A DNA stretch of 64,000 nt from Rothia nasimurium (GTDB lineage: Bacteria; Actinomycetota; Actinomycetes; Actinomycetales; Micrococcaceae). The stretch is taken from assembly GCF_004569295.1 (NCBI RefSeq), contig NZ_SPQC01000010.1, positions 1 to 64,000 of the forward strand, given 5' to 3'. Both the position numbers and the translations under genes were made by a program. This document shows, piece by piece, positions 8,309-17,694 of the stretch; the first letter of the stretch is position 1; each line of letters opens with the position of its first letter. The notes under the pieces were generated by a model that was not told the DNA's origin, searched no databases, and worked only from the letters and a program-made list of their open reading frames with translations.

Positions 8309-9609
8309 GCAGCAGGCACCAAATCAACGCCCAGACGGGCCATGAGCAGGTCGGCTACCAGCTGACCGCCTGCACCACCGTTCTCAAGGGTAGAGAGGGC
8401 CCACTGGTCAAGAGCGACCAGGGCGGCGGGGGTATTGAGATCGTCGGCAAGATGCTGGCGGACGGTCTCAAACAGGGAAAGGGCGGCCTCATCGGCCTGC
8501 CCCTCGGCAGCTGCCGCAGCCGAACGGTAGAGGTCCAGACGCCCCTGGGCCTTGGTCAGCAGATCTTCCTGCCAGAACCAGTCGGTGCGGTAGTGGTTAT
8601 CCATAATTGCCAGGCGGATAACGGCAGCTTCTACACCGGCAGCCCGCAGCTTCGACACCAGCACCAGGTTACCCAGGGACTTGCTCATCTTTTCCCCGTC
8701 AAGGCCCACCATGCCGGTGTGCATGTAGTGGCGGGCCATAGGCTCACCGTTCAGGGCAAAGGAATGGCTCGAACCCAGATCGTGGTGCGGGAAAATCAGG
8801 TCAGAGCCACCGCCCTGAACAGAGAAGGGTGCGCCCAGGAACCCACTCGAAATCACGCTGCACTCGATATGCCAGCCAGGGCGGCCGCGTCCTAGCTCTC
8901 CTGCCTCCCAGGCAGGCTCCCCCGCCCGCTCAACGCGCCACAGCAGGGGGTCAAGGGCGTTACGCTTACCGGGGCGCTCAGGGTCGCCTCCGCGCTCACC
9001 AAAAATGGTCAGCATCTCTTCCAGGCTGTAGTGGGCCACCTGGCCCAGCGACCAACCACCTTCGCGACCTTCACCCAGTTTCTGGGCGGCCTCAATATCG
9101 AAGTAGATATCACCGTCGGGCTGGGTAACACCCTGCTCGTCGGTGAAACCGGGCACGCGGTAGGCCACCCCCTCGTGCAGCAGTTTCTGCACGGCAGCCG
9201 CCACAGAGGGCACCGAATCGACAACGCTCACATAGTGGTCGGGGGCAATGACGTTCAGGGCCACCATATCGGTGCGGAACAGCTCGGTCTGTTCCTCAGC
9301 CAGCTGCCGCCAGTCAACGCCGGTCGCTTCGGCGCGTTCAAGCAGGGGGTCATCAACGTCGGTGACGTTCTGTACGAAAGTTACCTCTACCCCGGCATCG
9401 CGCCAGGCCCGGTTCAGCACGTCAAAAGCAACATAGGTAGAAGCGTGCCCCAGGTGGGTCGCGTCGTAGGGGGTAATACCGCAGACGTACAGCCCGGCGC
9501 GGCTCTCACGCTCGAGGGTCTGCCTGCCTCCGGCCGCAGTATCAAAGACGGTGGGAAGGGGCGCCTGCCCCGGGAGTGACGGAATGGTGGGCTGGTCCCA
9601 AGCTCGCAT
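8305..9609 (-). CDS. mshC: Cysteine:1-D-myo-inositol 2-amino-2-deoxy-glucopyranoside ligase MshC
   Basis: ATP-dependent ligase of mycothiol biosynthesis that joins cysteine to glucosaminyl-inositol. 434 residues, related to cysteinyl-tRNA synthetase. Class I synthetase motifs are visible: HLGHA in the N-terminal third and KMSKS in the second half. CGITPYDATHLGHA is diagnostic of MshC rather than CysS, which has a GPTVY-type block. The zinc-binding region includes the WHIECSV segment. It shows that the organism makes mycothiol, an actinobacterial trait. Confidence 0.95.
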   Translation of the reverse strand: MRAWDQPTIPSLPGQAPLPTVFDTAAGGRQTLERESRAGLYVCGITPYDATHLGHASTYVAFDVLNRAWRDAGVEVTFVQNVTDVDDPLLERAEATGVDWRQLAEEQTELFRTDMVALNVIAPDHYVSVVDSVPSVAAAVQKLLHEGVAYRVPGFTDEQGVTQPDGDIYFDIEAAQKLGEGREGGWSLGQVAHYSLEEMLTIFGERGGDPERPGKRNALDPLLWRVERAGEPAWEAGELGRGRPGWHIECSVISSGFLGAPFSVQGGGSDLIFPHHDLGSSHSFALNGEPMARHYMHTGMVGLDGEKMSKSLGNLVLVSKLRAAGVEAAVIRLAIMDNHYRTDWFWQEDLLTKAQGRLDLYRSAAAAAEGQADEAALSLFETVRQHLADDLNTPAALVALDQWALSTLENGGAGGQLVADLLMARLGVDLVPAA

Positions 9610-9682
9610 GAAAACCTCACGATAGTTGATGTGCGCCTACCCCGAATAGTCTCGGGCAGCGCTTTTTCTCTTCCTAAAACAA

Positions 9683-9714
9683 TACCCGCCCGGAAAAGTA
9701 TTTCCGGGCGGGTA
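9683..9714 (-). terminator. Rho-independent terminator after uppP
   Basis: A perfect 14-bp stem (9683-9696 with 9701-9714) and a 4-nt loop lie 16 bp beyond the uppP stop codon. A T-rich stretch follows on the minus strand. Confidence 0.8.
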
Positions 9715-9729
9715 AAAAGTGAGACAGGT

Positions 9730-10584
9730 CTACGCGGCGAGGACGCCGGTGCCCAGCAGGATGTACAGGGCAAGACCCAGGGCGATACGGTACCAGACGA
9801 AGATGCTGTAGCTCTTGTTGGAAACGTACTTGAGGAACCAGCCAATGATTAGGTAGCCGACCACGAAAGCAACCAGGGTTGCGACCATGGTGGAACCGAA
9901 GCCGTAGTAGCCGGTGAAGCCCTCAGAGAGGCTGCCTGCCAGCTTGTAGAGACCCGATGCGAAAACCGCGGGGATTGCCAGCAGGAAGGAGTAACGGGCG
10001 GCAGCCTCACGGGTGTAGCCCATGAGCAGACCGGCCATGATGGTACCGCCGGAGCGTGAAACACCGGGAACCAGAGCCAGTGCCTGGGCGAAGCCGTACA
10101 GAATACCGTGCTTGACGGTGAGGTCTTTCAGCTCGCGCTGTTCGCGACCGATACGGTCTGCGATACCCAGGAAGATTGCGAACACAATCAGCATGGTTGC
10201 GGTAATCCAGAGGCTGCGGAAGGTTGAATCGATGTAGTTCTCTAGCAGGATGCCCAGAATACCAATCGGCAGGGAGCCGATGATGATGAACCAGCCCATG
10301 CGGGCGTCCGGATCCTTCTTATCAACCTTGCCCACCAAAGAACCGAACCAGTTCTTGATGACGCGAACGATGTCCTTCCAGAAGAAGACCAAAACAGCCG
10401 CTTCAGTACCCAGCTGGGTAATAGCGGTAAAAGCCGCACCGGGGTCCTCGTCATTCGGCAAGAACTGACCCACGATACGAATATGACCCGATGACGAGAT
10501 CGGCAAAAACTCAGTTAGACCCTGGACGAGACCCAGGATGATTGCTTGTATCCATTCCACAGCAGAAAACTCTACGCGAGTCAA
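9730..10584 (-). CDS. uppP: Undecaprenyl-diphosphatase UppP (BacA)
   Basis: Integral membrane phosphatase that recycles undecaprenyl pyrophosphate to the monophosphate carrier for peptidoglycan synthesis; overexpression gives bacitracin resistance in other species. 284 residues, about eight membrane segments. Both signature blocks are present: [14 protein letters not shown] near the N-terminus and [10 protein letters not shown] in the middle. An in-frame GTG at 10560 gives the more usual family start ([10 protein letters not shown]) and may be the real one. The upstream gene's terminator sits between them, so uppP probably has its own promoter. Confidence 0.95.
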   Translation of the reverse strand: MTRVEFSAVEWIQAIILGLVQGLTEFLPISSSGHIRIVGQFLPNDEDPGAAFTAITQLGTEAAVLVFFWKDIVRVIKNWFGSLVGKVDKKDPDARMGWFIIIGSLPIGILGILLENYIDSTFRSLWITATMLIVFAIFLGIADRIGREQRELKDLTVKHGILYGFAQALALVPGVSRSGGTIMAGLLMGYTREAAARYSFLLAIPAVFASGLYKLAGSLSEGFTGYYGFGSTMVATLVAFVVGYLIIGWFLKYVSNKSYSIFVWYRIALGLALYILLGTGVLAA

Positions 10585-10590
10585 AGAAAA

Positions 10591-10618
10591 AGCACAGCAC
10601 CGCTCGCGGTGCTGTGCT
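10591..10618 (-). terminator. Rho-independent terminator after the acidic protein gene
   Basis: A 13-bp stem (10591-10603 with 10606-10618) is followed on the minus strand by TTTTTCTTT. It ends transcription of the 10650-10949 gene just before uppP. Confidence 0.85.
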
Positions 10619-10649
10619 TGGAATAACAGGTTGAACCTAGGTAACCGGT

Positions 10650-10949
10650 CTACTTCTGCTCTTCATCGAGGTAGTACTCCACCTCGTCATCATCTTCGTC
10701 GTCTTCTTCATCGAAGTCGTAGTCAAAGTCATCGTCGTCGTCTTCATCTTCGATGAAAACTTCGAGCGGGGTGACCTCTTCGTAGGCGTCGAACAGGGCT
10801 TCTTCGTAGCGTTCAAAGGCGTTTGCGATGGCTACGTAGGTGTTGTCGACGGCGGCGTCGTGTTCACCGCGGCTATTGATAATAGCGTTGAGGTGCTCTT
10901 CGAGGGCGGCGGTCAGGTGAGCCAGTTCGGCACGAGGGTTATTACTCAT
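10650..10949 (-). CDS. Small acidic protein with a poly-Asp/Glu tail
   Basis: 99 residues. The N-terminal half ([31 protein letters not shown] and following) is predicted helical; the last ~35 residues are almost entirely Asp and Glu with a few Phe and Tyr. Similar short proteins in Micrococcaceae are annotated hypothetical or, without good support, 'primosomal protein'. A tail this acidic suggests contact with a basic partner or nucleic-acid mimicry, but that is inference. It has its own terminator and an AAGGGAG ribosome site. Confidence 0.75.
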   Translation of the reverse strand: MSNNPRAELAHLTAALEEHLNAIINSRGEHDAAVDNTYVAIANAFERYEEALFDAYEEVTPLEVFIEDEDDDDDFDYDFDEEDDEDDDEVEYYLDEEQK

Positions 10950-11023
10950 AACAGTAGACGTTACTCCCTTTCTCAGTGGGTGGGAAATACCGTGCGGTGA
11001 AAATTTGGTGAATCACACATAAG

Positions 11024-11059
11024 AGTGCCGCCCCGCTCGGGTGGGAGCGGGGCGGCACT
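11024..11059 (-). terminator. Strong hairpin after ldh
   Basis: A perfect 15-bp GC-rich stem (11024-11038 with 11045-11059) and a 6-nt loop lie 45 bp past the ldh stop. The T-tract is interrupted. Confidence 0.7.
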
Positions 11060-11103
11060 GTCTATAGGGCTAGGCTTCGGATGCGCTAGTGGCTTATCCG
11101 GTT

Positions 11104-12066
11104 TTAGAAGCCCAGGGTTACCAGTGAGGAGTTGATGGCGTTGGCTGAGGCGCGCAGACGCTCGATTTCCTCGTCGGTCATGGGGACATCGAGTACGCGC
11201 TTGACGCCGTCACGTGAGACAACGGAGGGCAGTGAGAGAGCGGCTTCACCCTCGATGCCGTAGCGGCCGCGTACCTGGGTTGCGACGTTGAGTACGGCGT
11301 CCTGGCCGTGCAGGACAGCTTCGGCGATGCGGGTAGCTGAGATACCGATGGCGTAGTTGGTGGAACCCTTACCTTCGATGACCTTGTAGGCTGCACGCAT
11401 GGCTTCTTCTGCCAGTTCTTCCTTGACCTCTTCGGTGAAGACCTTTTCGCCGTCTTCGTTGGTCCACTCGTCAAGGGGAACCATACCGATGTTGGCTGCT
11501 GACCAGACGGGGAATTCTGAGTCGCCGTGCTCACCAACGATGTTGGCGTGAACTGACTTGATGGAGACGCCAGCCTTTTCAGCGATCAGCCAGCGCAGGC
11601 GGGATGAGTCGAGCACGGTACCGGATGCGAAGCAGCGCTCGGTGGGCAGGCCGGTAATTTTCTGAGCAACAACGGCGAGGACGTCGCAGGGGTTGGTGAC
11701 AATCATGAGGATAGCATTGGGTGCGACCTCCATGACCTTGGGAAGCATGGACTTGAAAATGTTGACGTTTGCTTCTGCCAGTTCGAGGCGGGGCTGGCCG
11801 GGCTTCTGGCGGGCGCCTGCGGTAACGATGATGAGGTCTGAGTCGCGCAGGATTTCTACGTCACCGCTGCCTGAAACTTCAACTTCGTGGGCAAACATGG
11901 TGCCGTGGGCGATGTCGAGGCCTTCTGCCTCGGCGCGCTCACCGGCGATGTCGTAGATAACGATTTCATCAGCTGCGCCGCGCAGGGTTGCTGCGTAGGC
12001 GGTTGCTGAACCAACACCACCTGCGCCGATAACGCCGAGCTTGGTGTTCTTCTTTTCGAGAGCCAT
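11104..12066 (-). CDS. ldh: L-lactate dehydrogenase
   Basis: NAD-dependent enzyme converting pyruvate to L-lactate in the cytoplasm. 320 residues. The Rossmann motif GVIGAGGVGSATAYA is near the N-terminus. In the substrate loop GARQKPGQPRLEL, Gln (not Arg) stands at the specificity position, favouring lactate over malate dehydrogenase. The active-site His is in GEHGDSEF, and the substrate Arg is in SSRLRWL. Its promoter lies in the 387-bp spacer shared with the divergent exporter gene. Confidence 0.95.
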   Translation of the reverse strand: MALEKKNTKLGVIGAGGVGSATAYAATLRGAADEIVIYDIAGERAEAEGLDIAHGTMFAHEVEVSGSGDVEILRDSDLIIVTAGARQKPGQPRLELAEANVNIFKSMLPKVMEVAPNAILMIVTNPCDVLAVVAQKITGLPTERCFASGTVLDSSRLRWLIAEKAGVSIKSVHANIVGEHGDSEFPVWSAANIGMVPLDEWTNEDGEKVFTEEVKEELAEEAMRAAYKVIEGKGSTNYAIGISATRIAEAVLHGQDAVLNVATQVRGRYGIEGEAALSLPSVVSRDGVKRVLDVPMTDEEIERLRASANAINSSLVTLGF

Positions 12067-12453
12067 GGGAGGTTCCTTTCAGCAGATGCTGTGGGGTTGT
12101 TTTGTGTTCGCTACATCTCAAGTATGCCAGAAAAAATGCGCTTTTATGTGGGTTTATCTGCTTTTCATTTGGGGTTTTACCGACCTTTACTCAGAAAAGC
12201 CCACAAAACCAAATATGTGCAGGATGACCCTTTGTGAAAGGTCACACCCGGTCTTACATAGATAATTTCAAGCCACCCTGCCCACTGTGGCACACAAGAC
12301 GCTTCCAGAAGGAAGTATTTTTGCAGAACTGCACTTAAGCTTGTTAAGTTCGCGAACCCAAGACTACGCAACCGCCCGCCACAAGCGTCCGCGCACCGTA
12401 GACCAAGCAAAACCGCGCGAACCCACAATTCACTCCAGACCTAAAGGTTCGTC
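12067..12453. other. Intergenic region between ldh and the DHA2 exporter
   Basis: This 387-bp spacer carries the divergent promoters. It contains an imperfect dyad TTGTGAAAGGTCACA (about 12232-12246) that resembles Rex or GlxR/CRP half-sites, but its 4-nt spacer does not match either consensus. No credible gene is seen; short frames here lack coding character. Confidence 0.5.
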
Positions 12454-14823
12454 ATGTCTACAGCACCAGCTACACCAGAGCAGACAACCGCCCAAGACCA
12501 ACCCCTCATAACCCATCGGCAAATCATGCTGGTCATCGTCGGTCTTATGGCGGGCATGTTCCTCTCATCCCTCGATCAAACCATCGTCTCTACAGCCATC
12601 AGGACGATCGGTGATGACCTCCACGGCCTAGAACAGCAGGCCTGGGTCACCACCGCCTACATGATCACCTCCACGATCACCACCCCCATCTACGGCAAGC
12701 TCTCCGACCTCTTCGGCCGCCGCCCCCTCTACCTCTTTGGTATCGTCGTCTTCATTCTGGGTTCGCTTCTTTCCAGCTTCTCCACTTCGATGATCATGCT
12801 GGCCGCCTTCCGCGCCTTCCAGGGCATCGGTGCGGGCGCCCTGATGTCTCTGCCTATGGCGATTATGGGCGATATGCTGGCTCCCCGTGAGCGCGCCAAG
12901 TACCAGGGCTACTTCTTGGCTGTCTTTGGCATCTCCTCCGTGCTCGGCCCCCTCACCGGTGGCCTCTTTGCCGGTAGCGACGAAATTCTATGGATTACCG
13001 GCTGGCGCTGGGTCTTCCTCATCAACGTCCCCATCGGCATCATTGCCCTGGCCATGGTCTGGAAGTTCCTGCACCTACCCCGCATCACCGATGCTGCCCT
13101 CAAGCCCCGCGTTGACTGGTGGGGCGCAACCAGCGTTGTTGTAGCCCTGGTCCCCCTCCTGCTCGTCGCTGAACAGGGTCGCGAATGGGGCTGGACCTCC
13201 GCAGCGTCCATCACCTGCTTCGTCATCTCCGCCCTGGGTCTAGCAGCCTTCCTCATCATCGAATCCAAGATGGGCCAGGATGCCATTCTCCCGCTGGCCC
13301 TCTTCCGCTCCGGCGCCTTCTCCATGTCGTCCATTCTGGGCTTCCTGGTTGGCTTCGGCATGTTCGGCGCCATGATGACCATCCCCCTCTACCTGCAGAT
13401 TGTCACCGGGCTAACCCCACCGAATCGGGCTTCGCAACCCTACCCATGATGGCCGGTATTATGACCGCCTCCATCGTGTCGGGTCGCATGGTCGCTAGCA
13501 CCGGTAAGTACCGCATCTTCCCCATTCTGGGCACCGCCCTTATGGTAGTTGCCTACTACTACCTGACCTTCATGACAGCGGACCGCCCCCTCTGGTTCCT
13601 CATGCTGGGCATGTTCATCATGGGTCTTGGCCTGGGTCAGCTCATGCAATCCCTGACCCTGGCAGCCCAGAATGCTGTTGCCCCCCTCCTACATGGGCGT
13701 GGCGTCCTCCGCCGCCACCTTCTTCCGTCAGATCGGTGGCACCATGGGTACCGCCGTCCTGCTGTCGATTCTCTTCTCAGCTATGCCCGGCAACATCATG
13801 AAAGCCATGGGCAACGAGGACGACCTGCGTTCGGGTCTTGACGCCGCGCTGACTCCCGCTGTGGCCTCTGCTCCTGAGAACCAGGGCATCATGGAGCAGA
13901 TGTGGAATCAGATTGTGGAGCCCGCCCAGAGCTCTATCGCCGCTCAGCTCTCAGCTGCCTCTGATCAGGCTCGCACCGCCGCCGACGATGCGGTCTACCA
14001 GCAGGTTTCTGCTGCGGTTCAGGCTCAGGTTGACGCTGGCGCCCTACCTGCCGACCAGGCCCAGACCTTCATTGATGCCCAGGTAGCTGAATCCACCCCG
14101 GCCGCTGAAGAGGCTGCACTGGCATCTACCGCCGAGCAGGCTCACGCATCGGTTCAGGACGGCACCCTGGTCGTTGACTGGTCTGATAAAGCCCAGCGCT
14201 CCTACTGGGTTGATCAGCTTACCCCCACCCTGGCAGAGCAGATTTCTTCCACCTCCACCGATGGTGAAGAATCAGGCGTTTCAACCTCTGATACCTCTTA
14301 CCTCACTGGTGCGGACGCCCGCCTCACCCGCCCCTTCATGGTTGGCTTCAACGCTTCAACCCTGTCGGTCTACTGGGTCGGTTTCTTTGCCACTGTTCTG
14401 GCCCTTGTTCTGGCTCTCTTCTTCAAGACTCCCCCGCTGCGTGCAGCTTCGGGTCTGCAGGAAAACGCTCAGGGCAACAAGCAGGCTGAAGACGCAGCTG
14501 AGCCTCATGCCGAGGTAGCTGAGCGCGATGTGCTCGAGGTTCAGACCGTCTACACCGGCAGTATCCCCGTGGTGGAGGCTGTTCCCGAGACCGAAAAGGC
14601 TCAGGTTTCGGTTGAGGTTGCAGAGCAGAAGCCTGCTGTTTCTTCTGAATCTCAAGCTGAGGTTTCATCTTCTACCGCGGAGGCAGCTCCCGCTGCTCCC
14701 GCACGCCAGGCTTCCCTAGCGTCTGGCAAGAAGCCGCGGGCTGGCGTCCTTGCCGCTGTTGCCGCAGGAACCCTGGCTCTAGGTGCCGCCCTGTTTAGCT
14801 GGCTGCGCCGCCGCTCCCGCTAA
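12454..14823 (+). pseudogene. DHA2 (EmrB/QacA-type) MFS exporter, disrupted by two compensating frameshifts
   Basis: Proton-driven multidrug exporter of the 14-helix family. Frame 1 runs from ATG 12454 and has LDQTIVSTAIRTIGDDL, the motif A block GKLSDLFGRRP and the motif C block GPLTGG. One C is missing in the run near 13415, so the frame-1 reading ends at 13449. Coding sense continues in another frame (TESGFATLPMMAGIMTAS) until one extra C in the run near 13680-13686 restores the first frame (SYMGVASSAATFFRQIGG). The remainder has a long Ala/Gln-rich extracytoplasmic insertion, a last helix, and a ~120-residue tail ending in another helix and RRRSR. About 789 codons if repaired. Both changes lie in C homopolymers and cancel, so sequencing error is as likely as mutation. 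Confidence 0.85.
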
Positions 14824-14838
14824 GCGCTCCCGATAGCA

Positions 14839-14887
14839 AAAGGCCGGGGCCTGCCACCGACGAGTTCGGTGGCAGGCCCCGGCCTTT
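14839..14887 (+). terminator. Rho-independent terminator after the DHA2 exporter
   Basis: A perfect 22-bp stem (14839-14860 with 14866-14887) with a 5-nt loop is followed by CTTTC. It lies 16 bp after the exporter stop and may also serve the formamidase relic coming from the other side. Confidence 0.9.
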
Positions 14888-14901
14888 CTTTCATGTTCTG
14901 A

Positions 14902-15599
14902 CTAAACGGGATTTGCTGAACGAGGCGCCCCAATTCCGGGATCAATCTTGACCGGGCCGTCCTTACCCGGGCGCACCTCAAAATCAAAAATTTCGGTGGG
15001 GATATAGACGGTGGCACAGGAGTTAGGAATATCAACAACGCCAGAGAAACGCCCCTCGATAGGTGCCGCACCGAGCAAGAGATAGGCCTGGCGAGTAACC
15101 AAACTGGGTTAGATAGTAGAAGATGCGGGATCCCTTAGTAAGGTTTTTGATGTCCTGGTTACCGCCGTTTTCACGAGGGGGCGCAGTACGTGCGGCTTCT
15201 GCGGCGACCCGCCTGATACTGTTCTTCGCTCAAAGAGCCAAGAAGAGCTCCATCCGGTTCAGGTGGTAGGGCAAGCGGTGGTACACGTAGTGGGTCAGTA
15301 GCAATCAAATCCCCTTCGCGCTTATTCCACACCGGTGTAACCCCAGCCCTGACCGGCTAGTGGGCCTTCTTCCTGAGAGATTGGGCCGAGTCGTCGTTTT
15401 TGATAAACCCGTCGAACCATTCCCGGCAATCTGCGCGGAAAGAGGTTCCCGGTTTGACGGTTGCTACCGGCGGAATTTCTGGGTGCCAGCGGTTATGTCC
15501 CAGTTTTTCTTGCTAGTCAAAGGGTTTGCTGGAATCGAGGGGAAAGAGATTAAGCCGCCCTTGCGGGGTATTGAGGCGAGATAGTCCCGCACCCGACAT
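14902..15599 (-). pseudogene. Formamidase/acetamidase relic (fmdA-like)
   Basis: Reading the minus strand across frames reconstructs a formamidase. From ATG 15599 it reads LNLFPLDSSKPFD, a TAG (15513-15515), then QEKLGHNRWHPEIPPVATVK and REWFDGFIKNDDSA, and a second TAG (15357-15359). AGQGWGYTGV follows in a second frame. WNKREGDLIATDPLRVPPLA and, after a frameshift, PPRENGGNQDIKNLTKGSR come next. The C-terminal part is QAYLLLGAAPIEGRFSGVVD to KIDPGIGAPR, ending at 14902. These blocks are collinear with the amide-hydrolysing FmdA/AmdA family, about 400 residues, but at least three internal segments are deleted, leaving 698 bp. The gene cannot make an active enzyme. Confidence 0.85.
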
Positions 15600-15704
15600 G
15601 AGTTTAGGCCATTACCCTACTTATAGGTGATGCTTAACACAAAAATAGGCCCAGCTGACCCAAGCCGTCAAGAGGTCTGCTGTAAATCTCTGGTGACTAC
15701 CGTG

Positions 15705-17210
15705 TTACGTTCCGCAAAAGCTCGTGAAGAAGCGGGACTCGGCAGGAGCGCCTTCCAGGTAGTCCAGACCGGCACGGCGCTCAAAGGGGTTACTGACGGC
15801 TTCCAGCAGCTCCTCAAGCGGCTGCTGGTTTCCGCGCTCCACCTGCCGCAGGGCAGCGTCGAGGGCTAAATTTCTGGGGATATAGACCGGGTTATGTGCC
15901 AGCATGAGTTCCATGGCCCGTTCAGGGGTAGTACCTGTAGTACTCTTCAGTTCTTCCCGCCGAGCCAACCAGCCTTGCCGGTCTTCATCCGGCAGCAGGC
16001 AGGTTCCTTCAGCCAAAGACCTAAAGAACCCTGTAAAATCCAGCGCGTGGCGCTCCAGTAGCCCCAGGGTTGCCTGCCCGAACCTGCCCACCTGGGCGCG
16101 GACGTCCTCACCTACCCCATCCAGCTCAAGCCCCAGCTTGACAGCAAAGGCCGCTATTTGCTGCTCTATCACTTCATCTTCGAACTCCGAGATCACTTCG
16201 GTGGCTAGGTGGATTGCCCGGTTCGGACCTTCAGGGTCGATGATATCGAGCAGGGTTTCGGCAAAACGGGAAAGGTTCCAGGCGGTGATACCGGGCTGGT
16301 GGTTGTAGGCGTAGCGACCCTGGCGGTCGATAGAACTAAAAACCTTGCCGCGCTCAAAAGCATCAATGAAAGCACAGGGGCCAAAATCGATAGCCTGGCC
16401 GGAAATAGTCACGTTATCGGTGTTGAGCACCCCGTGTACAAATCCCAGCGCCTGCCAGCTAGCTACCAGGTGAGCTTGCCGCTGCGCCACAGCCCTAAGC
16501 AGGGCAAGGGCCCGCTCACTGCGATTTTCTCCCGGGGTGAAGTCGGGGAAATGACGGACCAGGGCATAATCAACCAGCTGCCCCCGCACCTCAGGGTCGC
16601 AGTGGCACTGGGCAAACTGGAAGGTACCTACCCGCAGGTGGCTTGCTGCAACACGCAAGACCAGCCCCGCCGGCTCCGGTTCAGGTGCGCGGCGCCGCAC
16701 CTTCTCGCCGGTCTCAAACACAGCCAGGGCTCTGGTGGTCGGCAGACCGAGCGCATGCAGAGACTCCCCGATGACAGCCTCGCGCCAGGCCGCCGACAGT
16801 GGAGCCTTGCCGTCCGAACCGGGGCGTGAGAAGGGCGTACGACCACTGCCTTTCAGGTGCAGATCACAGTGGGCAGCACTACCACCTTCTTCTTGCGCGG
16901 GGATAGCCAGTTCGCCAATGAGGTGGGCCCGACCGTCGCCCAGCACCGGCGAGAGCTGCCCGAACTGGTAACCCGAGTAGGCCAGGGCGACCGTGGGGGC
17001 CTCTCCCCTGCCCGTCATCCAGGCTAGACCGGCGTCAGTGCGCAACCAGGTCGGGTCCAGCCCAAGGTCGCGGGAAAGATTCTCGTTGAGCCAGGCCAGG
17101 CGGGTACCCTGCGGGATGTCCGGCTGAACATGGCAGGCGAGATTAGGGAAGGTCTTACTGTAGGTATGGTCAAGGAGCGGGGCGGACGCACGGAGTTCAG
17201 TAGGCTGCAT
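15705..17210 (-). CDS. selO: Protein adenylyltransferase SelO (YdiU)
   Basis: Pseudokinase-fold enzyme that transfers AMP to protein Ser/Thr/Tyr residues and is linked to redox stress. 501 residues. Conserved blocks are YSGYQFGQLSPVLGDGRA, the ATP-binding LHLKGSGRTPFSR, and HGVLNTDNVTISGQAIDFGP with the catalytic-loop-like NTDN and metal-binding DFG. It ends TSFCGT; the near-terminal Cys is the position of selenocysteine in many eukaryotic SelO proteins. It is a single gene, with no neighbour of related function. Confidence 0.93.
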   Translation of the reverse strand: MQPTELRASAPLLDHTYSKTFPNLACHVQPDIPQGTRLAWLNENLSRDLGLDPTWLRTDAGLAWMTGRGEAPTVALAYSGYQFGQLSPVLGDGRAHLIGELAIPAQEEGGSAAHCDLHLKGSGRTPFSRPGSDGKAPLSAAWREAVIGESLHALGLPTTRALAVFETGEKVRRRAPEPEPAGLVLRVAASHLRVGTFQFAQCHCDPEVRGQLVDYALVRHFPDFTPGENRSERALALLRAVAQRQAHLVASWQALGFVHGVLNTDNVTISGQAIDFGPCAFIDAFERGKVFSSIDRQGRYAYNHQPGITAWNLSRFAETLLDIIDPEGPNRAIHLATEVISEFEDEVIEQQIAAFAVKLGLELDGVGEDVRAQVGRFGQATLGLLERHALDFTGFFRSLAEGTCLLPDEDRQGWLARREELKSTTGTTPERAMELMLAHNPVYIPRNLALDAALRQVERGNQQPLEELLEAVSNPFERRAGLDYLEGAPAESRFFTSFCGT

Positions 17211-17398
17211 AGGGCTAGTTTATCGCCCGGTCGAAGGCTAGAGAGGCTGGTCTGGAGGCAGGGAGCTGCCACCGATTTCAAAATTTTTTAAGGGTGCCAG
17301 CCGAAAATAATTAGTTTAACTGATGAGTAAAGTTGATAATCTACCAGGGCATAAAAATTCCGCCAGAGCCTGATTCCAGCGACAGGGCCTAAGTCAAC

Positions 17399-17434
17399 AA
17401 AAAACCGGCCCCTGTTGACAGGAGCCGGTTTTTT
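17399..17434 (-). terminator. Terminator after tRNA-Leu
   Basis: An interrupted stem (17399-17409 with 17424-17434, inner CCTG/CAGG) has A-rich and T-rich flanks and can act in either direction. It lies 26 bp past the tRNA 3' end. Confidence 0.75.
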
Positions 17435-17459
17435 CTGTGTCCCACATGGGATTTTCTTG

Positions 17460-17545
17460 TGCGCGAGGGGGGACTTGAACCCCCACCCTCTAATACGAGG
17501 ACTAGCACCTCAAGCTAGCGCGTCTGCCTATTCCGCCACCCGCGC
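17460..17545 (-). tRNA. tRNA-Leu (anticodon GAG)
   Basis: The 86-nt minus-strand sequence folds as a class II tRNA with a long variable arm. The acceptor stem is GCGCGGG paired with CTCGCGC, with discriminator A. The anticodon stem CTAGC/GCTAG encloses loop TTGAGGT, giving anticodon GAG (17509-17511 on the plus strand). The T-arm contains GGTTCAAGTC. No CCA is encoded. Confidence 0.96.
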
Positions 17546-17682
17546 AAGGTGTCTTGCACTTCTTCAACTGAAGCCGTGCTGGGAACGAGTTATTACTATA
17601 CACAAGGTTTAGCGAACGTGCAAAATCCACCTTCCACTACCCCGCCAACGCTCCCCAACTCGACCTTGTACATACAGGGGCT

Positions 17683-17688
17683 TACTAT
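17683..17688 (+). promoter_or_regulatory. Candidate -10 box for leaderless pepN
   Basis: TACTAT is 6 nt before the GTG start at 17695. No Shine-Dalgarno sequence precedes that codon, which fits a leaderless mRNA. Confidence 0.45.
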
Positions 17689-17694
17689 AGTGAT

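Noticed and set aside
12232-12246. TTGTGAAAGGTCACA as a Rex or GlxR/CRP operator for ldh
   Set aside because: The half-sites fit but the 4-nt spacer does not match the 6-nt spacer expected for GlxR/CRP or the Rex consensus.
15360-15584. Plus-strand 74-codon ORF
   Set aside because: The opposite strand carries collinear formamidase sequence, so this frame is a shadow of the relic.
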